A stretch of DNA of 64,000 bases from an uncultured Clostridia bacterium (GTDB taxonomy: Bacteria > Bacillota > Clostridia > Oscillospirales > Acutalibacteraceae): positions 62,001 to 126,000 of the forward strand of contig CANRNI010000002.1 of the NCBI GenBank assembly GCA_947631945.1, given 5' to 3'. Both the position numbers and the translations under genes were made by a program. The notes below the pieces were generated by a model. It saw only the letters and a program-made list of their open reading frames with translations, made no database searches and was not told the DNA's origin. This document shows positions 45,406 to 53,715 of the stretch, one piece after another (the stretch's first letter is position 1; every line of letters starts with the position of its first letter).

Positions 45406-46326
45406 TTATTTTGTTTGAGTATAATGTTCAATGTCCTCTAATTGAGCTGAAATTGTCAATATTATTCTTGCATCGTTAGAACGAATACAACCATCATTAT
45501 TTATATCTGCAGCAAGCGTTTGCGTCATATTTAAACTTTCAATCTGTGCTGACGCACGCAAAGCAGTCCTAGCGTCCTTTGCCGTGATTTTTCCGTCACC
45601 GTCTATGTCGCCGATTGAATACGGCTCAGCTATTGTTAATTTGAGTGCAACATCTTTGATATTTACAAAGTTTGCTGTAAAGTAATAATCTCCCGGGGCA
45701 AAAGTCTTAATATACTCCTCATTTAACATAATTATTGGTGTACCCGAAAAATCGCTGATTGAATAATTTTTTGAGTCAATTTCTTTCCCTTTATAACTGA
45801 GTGATTCAAATAAATCGGTCCAAAAAGGAATATTGTATTCATAGGAAGAAAGGGCAACGTTTGCGGAACCGATGCCGTTCCAAGGTTCAAATGAAAAACA
45901 CATATCCGTATATTTTATACTTTTTGTTACGATGTACAGATTGAGTGGGACTACGGCATTTTTAAAGTCAGCATTAAAATGATAACACCCGTCGCTGAGA
46001 GTCTTTAAATATTCTTCTTTAAGCGTAATCATTGTCGCTCCATCCGAATCGGTCACACAAAAGAAAGAACTTTCAATTATTTTTCCGTCTACATTCTTCA
46101 GATTTTCAAAATCAGAAAAACTTATAATATTTTTTTTATTATCCGCTTTTATCCAATCATCAGGTACAAGAACAGAGGTGTCGCCCGAACCTGCCCATAC
46201 ATCAAAATGCAGCCAAGTATCCAATACCGTAGCTTTTTGATTCAATTTAACTCCGGCGCTTACTGTTGTTGACATTAGTACAAACAACATAAAATTACAA
46301 ATAAATAAATTAATAACCTTTTTCAA
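45406..46326 (-). CDS. Secreted protein with two X2-like domains and a dockerin
   Basis: About 306 residues. The start is set at a TTG (46326) with AAAGGAG upstream, giving signal peptide MKKVINLFICNFMLFVLMST-TVSA. Two homologous domains of about 95 residues follow, ending TMITLKEEYLKTLSDGCYHF and PIIMLNEEYIKTFAPGDYYF, a layout like the X2 immunoglobulin-like modules of cellulosomal proteins. The C-terminus (from about 235) is dockerin-like, GDIDGDGKITAKDARTALRAS and DINNDGCIRSNDARIILTIS. No catalytic domain is present. The base composition is more AT-rich than in neighbouring genes. Confidence 0.75.
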   Translation of the reverse strand: MKKVINLFICNFMLFVLMSTTVSAGVKLNQKATVLDTWLHFDVWAGSGDTSVLVPDDWIKADNKKNIISFSDFENLKNVDGKIIESSFFCVTDSDGATMITLKEEYLKTLSDGCYHFNADFKNAVVPLNLYIVTKSIKYTDMCFSFEPWNGIGSANVALSSYEYNIPFWTDLFESLSYKGKEIDSKNYSISDFSGTPIIMLNEEYIKTFAPGDYYFTANFVNIKDVALKLTIAEPYSIGDIDGDGKITAKDARTALRASAQIESLNMTQTLAADINNDGCIRSNDARIILTISAQLEDIEHYTQTK

Positions 46327-46704
46327 TTTACTATAATCTCCTTTCAAATATAAAATACAAAATTTTCTAATACAATTAACGAATTGTATCCTTATTTAGC
46401 ACATTGGAATCACCCGCTTTCTATGAATCAAAACAGATAAAATTGCTTTATTAAAATAGGGATTTGCAAAATTCTAATTTACTCACTTGGCAACACAATA
46501 CATAGTGTTGTATGACAAGATAACTCGCTATATAATGCGGTTCTGTTTTGAAAAACCTGCATTTTGAACATTCTTATGTCAGTATTATATCACAAAAAAT
46601 AATATAAAATCAATACGAAATTTACATAAATTCACTAATAATATGCTTCAAATAATGACGTAGAAGATAAAATTTCCGATTAATGACAACGCAAAAAGAG
46701 GATT
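46327..46704. other. Long intergenic region upstream of the X2/dockerin gene
   Basis: AT-rich, no gene supported. CAACACAATACATAGTGTTG at 46491-46510 is an imperfect palindrome that could be an operator. No confident promoter was found. Confidence 0.4.
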
Positions 46705-46826
46705 AAACGGCACCGCACAATTAACGGCTAAACGTCTTTGCCGCACATATGTCTGCGTGTTTTCCGTCAAATTGCTCAAAAATCTGACAGTGCGTCTGTA
46801 CGGAAATAATTACGCGGTATTCTCTT
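46705..46826 (-). repeat. Repeat copy R9 (type B ends, internally deleted)
   Basis: 122 bp. GGCACCGCACAATTA on the left and TAATTACGCGGTATT on the right are type B ends; only a fragment of the core (TTTTCCGTCAAATT) remains. It abuts R10. Confidence 0.75.
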
Positions 46827-47005
46827 AAGGAAACACTGAATAAATCACGCCTGACGGCTGAACGCACATCTTGCCCCGATATTTTCCGTCATTTTTGCCA
46901 AAAGTTCCTTGAAATACGCCACAGTATTCCTGCGTCACTTTTGTCAATCTGACGAAAAATCTCATGGAGCAATCTGCACGTTCGATTTAATCAGTGTTTC
47001 CTTAA
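46825..47005 (-). repeat. Repeat copy R10 (type A, full length)
   Basis: 181 bp from TTAAGGAAACACTGAATAAA to its near-complement TTTAATCAGTGTTTCCTTAA, core complete and reversed relative to R2. Lies just past the terminator of the KDG kinase operon. Confidence 0.92.
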
Positions 47006-47006
47006 T

Positions 47007-47046
47007 TTTATAAACAAACAATCGGACGGGCGATACCCGTCCGATT
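47007..47046 (-). terminator. Terminator of the KDG kinase-HD hydrolase operon
   Basis: 11-bp stem AATCGGACGGG / CCCGTCCGATT, followed on the minus strand by GTTTGTTTAT. Confidence 0.75.
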
Positions 47047-47050
47047 TGCT

Positions 47051-47632
47051 TTATGTCAACTGGTCAAGAGTCAGTTCATAGCCCGGGAGAAATTCATTTA
47101 TAAAATCATCGGCTTCGGGTATCTCCATTGCCTTTATCGAATCAAGAGTAGACTGCTCAGCCTTTGAAAACTCCATATTGCCTGCCTTGCGTTCCTCTAT
47201 GCATTTTATCAGAGCCGATATTTTATCGGCGGCTTTCACTATGCGCCAAAGCTCGGCATCGTCATCTTTTTTATTAAAAAGAAATTCAAAATCGGGCTTT
47301 AAGTCATCGGGGAGCATACAGAGCAGTTTTTCACCCGCTGTTTTTTCAACGTTTTTATATGCCTCTTTTATCTCGGGATTAAAATATTTTACGGGAGTGG
47401 GCATATCGCCTGTAAGAATTTCGGTCATATCGTGATAAAGCCCCAAAAGAGACGCGCGTTCGGCGTTATAGCTTCGACCGTACCTCCTGTTGCCGATTAC
47501 ACACAAGGCGTACGCTACGGCCGCGACCTCATGCGAATGTTGGCTGAGGGATTCCACGCTCGTATTTCTCATAAGCGCCCAGCGGTTTATGTATTTCATT
47601 CTCGATAGGAACGCGTAAAAGTAACTGCCCAT
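47051..47632 (-). CDS. YfbR-like 5'-deoxynucleotidase (HD domain)
   Basis: 193 residues. HD-superfamily metal site: SQHSHEVAAVAYAL (about 30-43), GLYHDMTEILTGDMPTPVKY (about 69-88) and KAADKISALIKC. This set, including E-x-L-T-G-D-x-P-x-P-x-K, is the YfbR family, which dephosphorylates dNMPs. It lies 5 bp after the sugar kinase gene, an association without an obvious metabolic link. Confidence 0.88.
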   Translation of the reverse strand: MGSYFYAFLSRMKYINRWALMRNTSVESLSQHSHEVAAVAYALCVIGNRRYGRSYNAERASLLGLYHDMTEILTGDMPTPVKYFNPEIKEAYKNVEKTAGEKLLCMLPDDLKPDFEFLFNKKDDDAELWRIVKAADKISALIKCIEERKAGNMEFSKAEQSTLDSIKAMEIPEADDFINEFLPGYELTLDQLT

Positions 47633-47637
47633 ATCCG

Positions 47638-48738
47638 TTATCTCTGAACTCTCGCGCCCGCGCCGCTTATGATTCCCTCTACCTCTTTAAGTCTTGCGGT
47701 AGAAGTATCTCCCGGCGTGGTCATCGCGAGAGCGCCGTGGGCTACGCCATAATTTACAGCTTTCTGCGCATCGTCGTACGTCATAAGACCGTAAATAAGA
47801 CCCGACGCGAACGAATCTCCGCCGCCTACCCTGTCAAGAATTTCCAATCCGGGCAGCTCGAGTCCTTTGTATACCCTGCCGTCCGCAAATACCATAGCGC
47901 TCCAGTCGTTGACCGTAGCCGTTTTAACTGTTCTGAGCGTAGTCGCGATAACCTTAAAATTAGGATAAATCTTGCAAACCTCGCCGAGCATTTTTACATA
48001 ACCGTCAAGATTCAATGATTTCAAATTTTCATCGTTGCCCTCGATTTCAAAGCCGAGACAAGCGGTGAAATCCTCCTCGTTGCCTATCATAACGTCGATG
48101 TAAGGAGCGATTTTTTTGTTGACCTCCCGAGCCTTTTCCTTTCCGCCGATATCATTCCAGAGCGACGGACGGTAATTAAGATCATATGAAACAATCGTAC
48201 CGTATTTTTTGGCGGCCTTTACCGCTTCTATAGTTACTTCCGCCGCGGTTTCGGACAGAGCCGCGAAAATACCGCCCGTATGCAGCCACCTGACGCCGAG
48301 AGTTCCGAAAATATAATCCCAGTCGATATCGCCCGGCTTTAACTGCGAAACGGCAGTATTACCTCTGTCAGATACGCCCGACGCGCCTCTTATACCGAAG
48401 CCTCTTTCCGTAAAATTAAGACCGTTTCTGACAGTTCTGCCCGTTCCGTCGTAAGGTACCCATTTAATAAACGATGTATCGACGCCGCCCTGAAGAATAA
48501 AATCCTCGACGAGCCTGCCGACGTCGTTATCCGCAAGAGCCGTAACGACAGCCGTTTTCATGCCGAAACAGCGCCTTAATCCTCTCGCTACGTTATACTC
48601 GCCGCCGCCTTCCCATACCTTAAACGAGCGCGCGTTTCTAACTCTCATTTCGCCCGGGTCAAGCCTTAACATTACTTCGCCGAGCGAAATCATATCAAAA
48701 GCACATTCTTCTTTCTTTCTTAAATTAATAAGAGCCAT
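47638..48738 (-). CDS. PfkB-family sugar kinase, probably 2-dehydro-3-deoxygluconokinase
   Basis: 366 residues. Ribokinase fold: N-terminal ISLGEVMLRLDPGEMRVRNARSFKVWEGGGEYNVARGL (substrate lid and GGG-x-N-V-A motif) and the C-terminal anion-hole/catalytic GGGDSFASGLIYGLM. The GEVMLRLDP-type start and length are most like KDG kinases (KdgK), which feed uronate degradation into Entner-Doudoroff aldolase; other 2-keto sugars are possible. Its promoter is followed directly by repeat R11. Confidence 0.85.
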   Translation of the reverse strand: MALINLRKKEECAFDMISLGEVMLRLDPGEMRVRNARSFKVWEGGGEYNVARGLRRCFGMKTAVVTALADNDVGRLVEDFILQGGVDTSFIKWVPYDGTGRTVRNGLNFTERGFGIRGASGVSDRGNTAVSQLKPGDIDWDYIFGTLGVRWLHTGGIFAALSETAAEVTIEAVKAAKKYGTIVSYDLNYRPSLWNDIGGKEKAREVNKKIAPYIDVMIGNEEDFTACLGFEIEGNDENLKSLNLDGYVKMLGEVCKIYPNFKVIATTLRTVKTATVNDWSAMVFADGRVYKGLELPGLEILDRVGGGDSFASGLIYGLMTYDDAQKAVNYGVAHGALAMTTPGDTSTARLKEVEGIISGAGARVQR

Positions 48739-48760
48739 ATAATATCCTCCGAAAATTTTA

Positions 48761-48935
48761 TGGAATTACTGATTAAATCGAATTTGCAGATTGCACCGCC
48801 GAATTTTCGTCAAAAGAGCCAAAAGCGACGTGGGAATACCGACGTATTGGGGGAGCTTTTGGTAAAAAATGACGGAAAATATCGGGGCAAGATATGCGTT
48901 CAGCCGTCAGGCGTGATTTATTCAGTATTTTCCCA
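48761..48935 (+). repeat. Repeat copy R11 (type A, diverged) in the KDG kinase leader
   Basis: 175 bp. TGGAATTACTGATTAAATCG at the left, GATTTATTCAGTATTTTCCC at the right, and a partly diverged core (CAAAAGAGCCAAAAGCGACG). Confidence 0.85.
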
Positions 48936-48965
48936 ATTATATCATATAAATTTACGTGATGTCAA
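48936..48965 (-). promoter_or_regulatory. Sigma-A promoter of the KDG kinase operon
   Basis: Minus strand TTGACA, 18-nt spacer, TATAAT, abutting repeat R11. Confidence 0.78.
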
Positions 48966-49015
48966 CAAAAACCAACCGTTTTAAAGGCGGTAAATCTGCA
49001 CGGTCTTTGTGTATT

Positions 49016-49987
49016 TCAAAGAGTTCCTGGCTTGCGTCGATATGCCCTGAGCTCCCTGTTCATACGTTTTACAAGAGGCATAAGAATAAAGTTAATCTTT
49101 ACGCCCGAAATTATATAACAGTAAATCTCATGAAAAAGAGCGTAAAACGAGGTTTTTAAATCGCATTTTTCGGATACGGGATACTTTTTCTTATACATTT
49201 TATATAAACCGAATTTTTCTCCCGAAATATTGCGAAGCTGAAACAAATCAAATTCGATATCCGCCCATTTGCTTTCAAGAGGGTCTATTATCGCCGTGGG
49301 ATTCAGATTTTTATCCGCCATTATATTCATGACGTTAAGGTCGCCGTGTATAAGACCGGCTTTTTTGACAGGCTCGCTGAAAATCATATCAAAAGCTTTC
49401 CAAGCCTTTTCCATGGTATCAATAACTTGCTTTTCAAGCTTGCCCTCCTTATAAAGCCGTCTCGCGGCAACAAGGATATCCTCCGCGACAGGCTTATAAT
49501 AATCGAGCCACGAATCATAAACGGCGTTGTCAAGAGGTCCGAATTTATCGTTTTCCGTTTCATGCCAGACCCTCATCGCGGACGTGACTTTATCGGCGAA
49601 GTCTCTTTTTACCTTTCCCGGCTTTAAAAGAAAACGCGGATTTGTAAAGCAGTCGGTTCCCTCGACAAATTCCATACAGATAAAATCAATTTTAATTTCG
49701 CTGTCGGCAAGGTAAGTAAAATACACTTTGGGAATTTTTATTATGCTGTCTTTTCCGAGAGTTTTAAGCTCAAGAGCCTCCCTTTCGCACATTCCGGCGG
49801 TACGGCACGCTTTCATTATGATTTTATGAGGCTCTTTATTTATTTCGGCAAGGTAAACGTAGCCGAAAGAGCCTCCTCCGATATATTTGATGCTCTCTGT
49901 TTTGCAGTTAAATTTTTTCTCCAACACCAATACGGCAAAGCTTTTGGCTTCCGATTTTGTAATTTTACTCACGCTTCTTAATTCCAT
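49016..49987 (-). CDS. APH-family phosphotransferase (fructosamine/choline-kinase-like)
   Basis: 323 residues. Kinase-like fold: ATP site IGGGSFGYVYLAEI (about 36-49), Lys in IIMKACR, catalytic loop LIHGDLNVMNIM (about 213-224) and metal-binding IDPLESKW. The family phosphorylates small molecules such as aminoglycosides, choline or ketosamines; the substrate here cannot be assigned. SD AGGGGG. Monocistronic. Confidence 0.82.
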   Translation of the reverse strand: MELRSVSKITKSEAKSFAVLVLEKKFNCKTESIKYIGGGSFGYVYLAEINKEPHKIIMKACRTAGMCEREALELKTLGKDSIIKIPKVYFTYLADSEIKIDFICMEFVEGTDCFTNPRFLLKPGKVKRDFADKVTSAMRVWHETENDKFGPLDNAVYDSWLDYYKPVAEDILVAARRLYKEGKLEKQVIDTMEKAWKAFDMIFSEPVKKAGLIHGDLNVMNIMADKNLNPTAIIDPLESKWADIEFDLFQLRNISGEKFGLYKMYKKKYPVSEKCDLKTSFYALFHEIYCYIISGVKINFILMPLVKRMNRELRAYRRKPGTL

Positions 49988-50045
49988 ATCGAATACCCCC
50001 TGTTAATCAAACTCCTTTATAAGCTACTTTAACTTTATAAGTTTA

Positions 50046-50073
50046 ATTATAAAAAATAATCATTTCGTGTCAA
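50046..50073 (-). promoter_or_regulatory. Promoter of the APH-family gene
   Basis: Minus strand TTGACA, 16-nt spacer, TATAAT. Confidence 0.65.
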
Positions 50074-50196
50074 TACAATCAATAAAATTTTCCGATTGTT
50101 TAGCACGAGGACATTTACTGTCAGTACAAACCTCACATAATTTCATATTGTGCTTGTGCGTTTTTAAGGAAACACTTCCTTACACAGAAGTTATTT

Positions 50197-50214
50197 ATAC
50201 ATTATATAATGTAT
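50197..50214. promoter_or_regulatory. Perfect 18-bp palindrome upstream of the small HTH gene
   Basis: ATACATTATATAATGTAT is exactly self-complementary and includes a TATAAT. It may be both -10 box and operator of the HTH gene, 69 bp upstream. Confidence 0.45.
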
Positions 50215-50282
50215 TTATCTATATGTAAAGACAAAAAATAAGATATCATTTATTAAAAAGATGAGTTATGGAGAGATATCTT

Positions 50283-50486
50283 ATGTTAAAATTAAACGTC
50301 TTGACTCTTCTGGAGAAAAAAGGCAAAACAAAATATTGGCTTTATAAACAGCTCGGCATGAGTTATCAAAATTTTAATAAAATGGTGAATAATCAGACAA
50401 AATCAATTCGCTTTGAAAATATTGAAACGCTTTGCCTGTTACTCAACTGCACTCCGAACGAGCTTTTTGAAATAAGCGAAGAATGA
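50283..50486 (+). CDS. Small Cro/CI-type helix-turn-helix regulator
   Basis: 67 residues: VLTLLEKKGKTKYWLYKQLGMSYQNFNKMVNNQTKSIRFENIETLCLLLNCTPNELFEI, a complete XRE-type domain and nothing else. ATG 50283 follows GGAGAG; an ATG 15 nt earlier is less likely. Such single-domain proteins are common as autoregulated or phage/toxin-antitoxin regulators, but no toxin or phage gene is adjacent. Monocistronic, with a terminator. Confidence 0.85.
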   Translation: MLKLNVLTLLEKKGKTKYWLYKQLGMSYQNFNKMVNNQTKSIRFENIETLCLLLNCTPNELFEISEE

Positions 50487-50523
50487 CAAAAAATACGCAT
50501 AATATTTTGTCTGTTAACCAAAT

Positions 50524-50575
50524 AAAAAACACGTCTTACGGGTAATCGAATTTACCGCAAAGACGTGTTTTTTTT
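50524..50575. terminator. Bidirectional terminator
   Basis: AAAACACGTCTT / AAAGACGTGTTTT outer stem around a second CGGGTAA / TTTACCG stem, with A/T runs on both sides; serves the HTH gene and the convergent glycoside hydrolase gene. Confidence 0.85.
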
Positions 50576-50616
50576 GCTATATTTATTAAATTTTTACTAT
50601 ACTTACTTATAAAAAA

Positions 50617-53600
50617 TTATACCTTAATTACGGGAGATGAAAGTATTCCGGCAGGTCTGAGCCTATACTCGTATGACCATTTCTCGTTTTCGGTTCTCCA
50701 CGAATCGGGACCCTGCCATGTAAGCATTGAATCGGAATTGTGAACCGACCCGAAGGAGTTGAAGCGATTTGTATACAGCATGATATCCACGCTGTGGCGG
50801 CATTTTTCAAGTCCCGTTATACGCAGCGTGTTGGGGGAATAAACAATATATCCTTTTTCTTCACCGTCAATTATAACCTTTGCAAGTCCGCCTCTGTACT
50901 GAGGAACAGTTATTATAATTTCGCCGTTAGGCGTTTCGGCCTCGAGATGGTATGTTATATTTCCGCCGTAAAAGGGCATTCCCTGTTCAACTATGCTGCC
51001 GAACGCTAATTTTTCACTCTTTTTTGTTATTACAGACGTTCTGCCGACAGTCCTAACGCCGAAATCACCGAGAAGATAACACCACTCTGTGCTTGTGCGT
51101 TTTCCAAGCGGAAGCTTTACGGTAAGAATATTTATTCCGCTTTTGATTTCGGGAAGCTCTACGGTCTTTATTGATTTGTCCACATACCACCCTGAAACAA
51201 CGTTTGGGACATTTTCTCCGTTAAGATTTATTTCGGCCTGTTCGGCATCCTCGAGAGCGAGCAAAGCGTTCTTTACATTGATTTCGGAATCTATTGTAAA
51301 CCTCAGAGTTATCGTATGAGACGGAATTTCGGGCGGAATTACCCATGGCTGCGCGATTTTGCCGGTTCGCTTGGGAAGTCCGGCTTCTTCTCTCGCGGCG
51401 TTATCCGCTCTCAGTATTTCCTCTGTCCGATGATATTCGCCGTTATCCGTTTTAAATTCGCACATATCCAATAGCAAAACGTTCTTTTCATCAAGCGTGT
51501 AATCTACAAACGGCGGAACCGAAATAATTGTGTCAGCTTTTGATATTTCTTTATTTTCGGTTTTTTCATTCACGCCGTTTTCGATTTTAAGAAGCAGACT
51601 GTCGAAATCGTACATTTTCTTATTTATCACGGTGTTGCCGCCGCTGTACGTAACGTCTGCGGGATATATTTCTCCTGTTACGGTATCGTAAACCGTGACC
51701 TTATATTTTCCTTTAAGATTTATCCTAAGCTCATCGTAACTGAAAACGTCCTTATTATAGGGCTTATCGGCGTGAGATATGAATAACCAGCCGCAGTTTC
51801 CGTCCCGGCGCATTTGATAAAGGTATTTATCGGAAAGAGAGCCGTCCTTGTATCTTATAGTAACCGTTCTAACGCCGTCAAGCGCTGTAAGAAGCTTTTC
51901 GCGGTCAAAGGAAATCACCGAGGATTTTTTATATAGCTTGCTTCCGCGTTCTGATTTTACCGCGTTCTCATATTTGGGAGCATTTCCCATAAATATGAGC
52001 TTTCCGCCGTTCTCCGCAAATTTCTCAAGACGTTCCAAGGTCGTCGAACGGAGCGTCTCGCAGTCGGGAACAACAACCGCGTCATATTCCATTTTTCCGA
52101 CTTTAAGCGGATTTGAACCCTTTTCACAGAGACTCGGCAGGAGCGATTCGCAGATAAAATCAAAATCAATATTTCCTTTGAGTAGCCAGCTTGTAACGTT
52201 CTCAAACTTTTCGTCCATACATTCTCTCATAAGCCCCGATTTATCGTTGGGACCCCAATGAAGCCAATAGCTCTCGACAGGATGGATAACTCCCACCTTA
52301 ACGACAGGTTTTCCCCTTGTTAAAGCGGTGTAAACGCGCGCGAAATGATTTTCGACATAGGAATATTCCTTATACCACGGCGACTGATAATGAATCGAAG
52401 CCGGATAATCGCGTTTCGCCTCCCCTGCCATTGACGCCCACGAAAGGTGGGGAACTCTGACTGTAACCCCAAGAGCCGCCTGCCAGTCGCCCTGAAGCTT
52501 ATGCCCTCTGAAATCGAAGTCCCAGCCCGTAACGCCGTAAAGCTCGGAAAGCACACCTTCGGCTCCGTACTGGTGCGAAGCCGACTGAGCCTGTTTAGCG
52601 GTCGTCAGCTCAATACTGTCGCAAAGCATATCTATACCCGGAATATCAAAGCTCCTGTACGATCTCATAGCGTCGCCGAGAGCCGCCGTCTGACTTTTGA
52701 GAGTAGGCTCCTCCATCATATGACCGGTAAGAGCGATACCGTTTTCCCTGCACCATCTTCCGCAGGTATCGGCGAACGCCGAAGCAAAACGCTCGGCAAT
52801 ATGGTCGTGATAATTATATCTGTGTACACTGACGTTTCCGCCGGGCAGCTCCCAGAAAATCTCAGGCAGATAATCCAATATATCCTCATTGTAAGCTTCT
52901 TTGTACGTTTCGGGAATATCGTCCGTCCACGGAACAGTAACGTCATCTTTATCAAAGGAATTGTTGAATGTTGTTTTTCTTGAAAACTGCGGCTCGTCCG
53001 TAAAAATCGCGGGGACGGTCTTTCCGAAATCATCTTTAACATATTCCTTATATCTTTCGTGAGTTACTTCTACAAAGCGTTCTATCGCCTTTTTATTAAG
53101 AGTATCCGCGTACGTCTGATTATTGTACCAGCCCGTAGGCGACGAAATCTCAAGATACGCGTACCATTTATCGCCTTTGGCGTCGGTATCCTTATCTATT
53201 CTTTTATATTCTTTCAGACAGCCGTCGTTTTCCAAAACAACGTCGTAAACGGCAATGAGCTCTCCCCCGCCGTTTCTGCCGCCGTCCGCTCTGGAATCCT
53301 CTATGAGCTTTATCTCGGCTTTTTCCTCATACGATTTGTTTGTAAACAAAAGATATCTCGACCTGTAGCGCTTATCCTTTGTTACAAATCCTCCCGCCGC
53401 GCCCGAGGGCCATCTGTCCTCGTCATAGAGCCATGCGAGCATTTTTTCATCTTTTGCTTTATCAACGCAGGATTTAATTATATCCATATATTCGTCGGAA
53501 AGATACCGCGTGGCAAGTCCCGTCCTGACGTGCATATGAAAGCCGCCCAGCCCCATTTCCTTAAAAACATCTATCTGTCTTTTAAGCTCCTCTTTTTCAA

Positions 53601-53703
53601 GCTTGCAGTTCCATGCCCAGAACGGAGCGGCTCTGTATTCGCTTGTCGGATTCTTAAAAAGCCCGTCCGAAAGTTTTTCCGATTTGTTTTTTTTGTACAG
53701 CAT
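50617..53703 (-). CDS. Large glycoside hydrolase, GH106/alpha-L-rhamnosidase-like
   Basis: 1028 residues, no signal peptide. The N-terminus FKNPTSEYRAAPFWAWNCKLEKEELKRQIDVFKEMGLGGFHMHVRTGL and AWLYDEDRWPSGAAGG fit the TIM-barrel of the GH106-like family of rhamnosidases. A middle region (YDAVVVPDCETLRSTTLERL) looks like a glutamine-amidotransferase-like barrel accessory, followed by C-terminal beta-sandwich modules. Exact specificity is not assignable. It is 12 bp after the Gfo/Idh gene and its cytoplasmic location fits intracellular processing of imported oligosaccharides. SD GGGGAAG. Confidence 0.75.
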   Translation of the reverse strand: MLYKKNKSEKLSDGLFKNPTSEYRAAPFWAWNCKLEKEELKRQIDVFKEMGLGGFHMHVRTGLATRYLSDEYMDIIKSCVDKAKDEKMLAWLYDEDRWPSGAAGGFVTKDKRYRSRYLLFTNKSYEEKAEIKLIEDSRADGGRNGGGELIAVYDVVLENDGCLKEYKRIDKDTDAKGDKWYAYLEISSPTGWYNNQTYADTLNKKAIERFVEVTHERYKEYVKDDFGKTVPAIFTDEPQFSRKTTFNNSFDKDDVTVPWTDDIPETYKEAYNEDILDYLPEIFWELPGGNVSVHRYNYHDHIAERFASAFADTCGRWCRENGIALTGHMMEEPTLKSQTAALGDAMRSYRSFDIPGIDMLCDSIELTTAKQAQSASHQYGAEGVLSELYGVTGWDFDFRGHKLQGDWQAALGVTVRVPHLSWASMAGEAKRDYPASIHYQSPWYKEYSYVENHFARVYTALTRGKPVVKVGVIHPVESYWLHWGPNDKSGLMRECMDEKFENVTSWLLKGNIDFDFICESLLPSLCEKGSNPLKVGKMEYDAVVVPDCETLRSTTLERLEKFAENGGKLIFMGNAPKYENAVKSERGSKLYKKSSVISFDREKLLTALDGVRTVTIRYKDGSLSDKYLYQMRRDGNCGWLFISHADKPYNKDVFSYDELRINLKGKYKVTVYDTVTGEIYPADVTYSGGNTVINKKMYDFDSLLLKIENGVNEKTENKEISKADTIISVPPFVDYTLDEKNVLLLDMCEFKTDNGEYHRTEEILRADNAAREEAGLPKRTGKIAQPWVIPPEIPSHTITLRFTIDSEINVKNALLALEDAEQAEINLNGENVPNVVSGWYVDKSIKTVELPEIKSGINILTVKLPLGKRTSTEWCYLLGDFGVRTVGRTSVITKKSEKLAFGSIVEQGMPFYGGNITYHLEAETPNGEIIITVPQYRGGLAKVIIDGEEKGYIVYSPNTLRITGLEKCRHSVDIMLYTNRFNSFGSVHNSDSMLTWQGPDSWRTENEKWSYEYRLRPAGILSSPVIKV

Positions 53704-53715
53704 ATTTTCTTCCCC

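Noticed and set aside
9809-48935. Repeats as a CRISPR array
   Set aside because: Copies are about 175 bp, kilobases apart and not interleaved with spacers.
49005-49035. GTATTTCAAAGAGTT as repeat core
   Set aside because: Short match within the 3' end of the APH-family gene, no further family sequence.
50168-50185. AAGGAAACACTTCC as a repeat end
   Set aside because: Only about 10 bases match the type A end; no core or second end follows.
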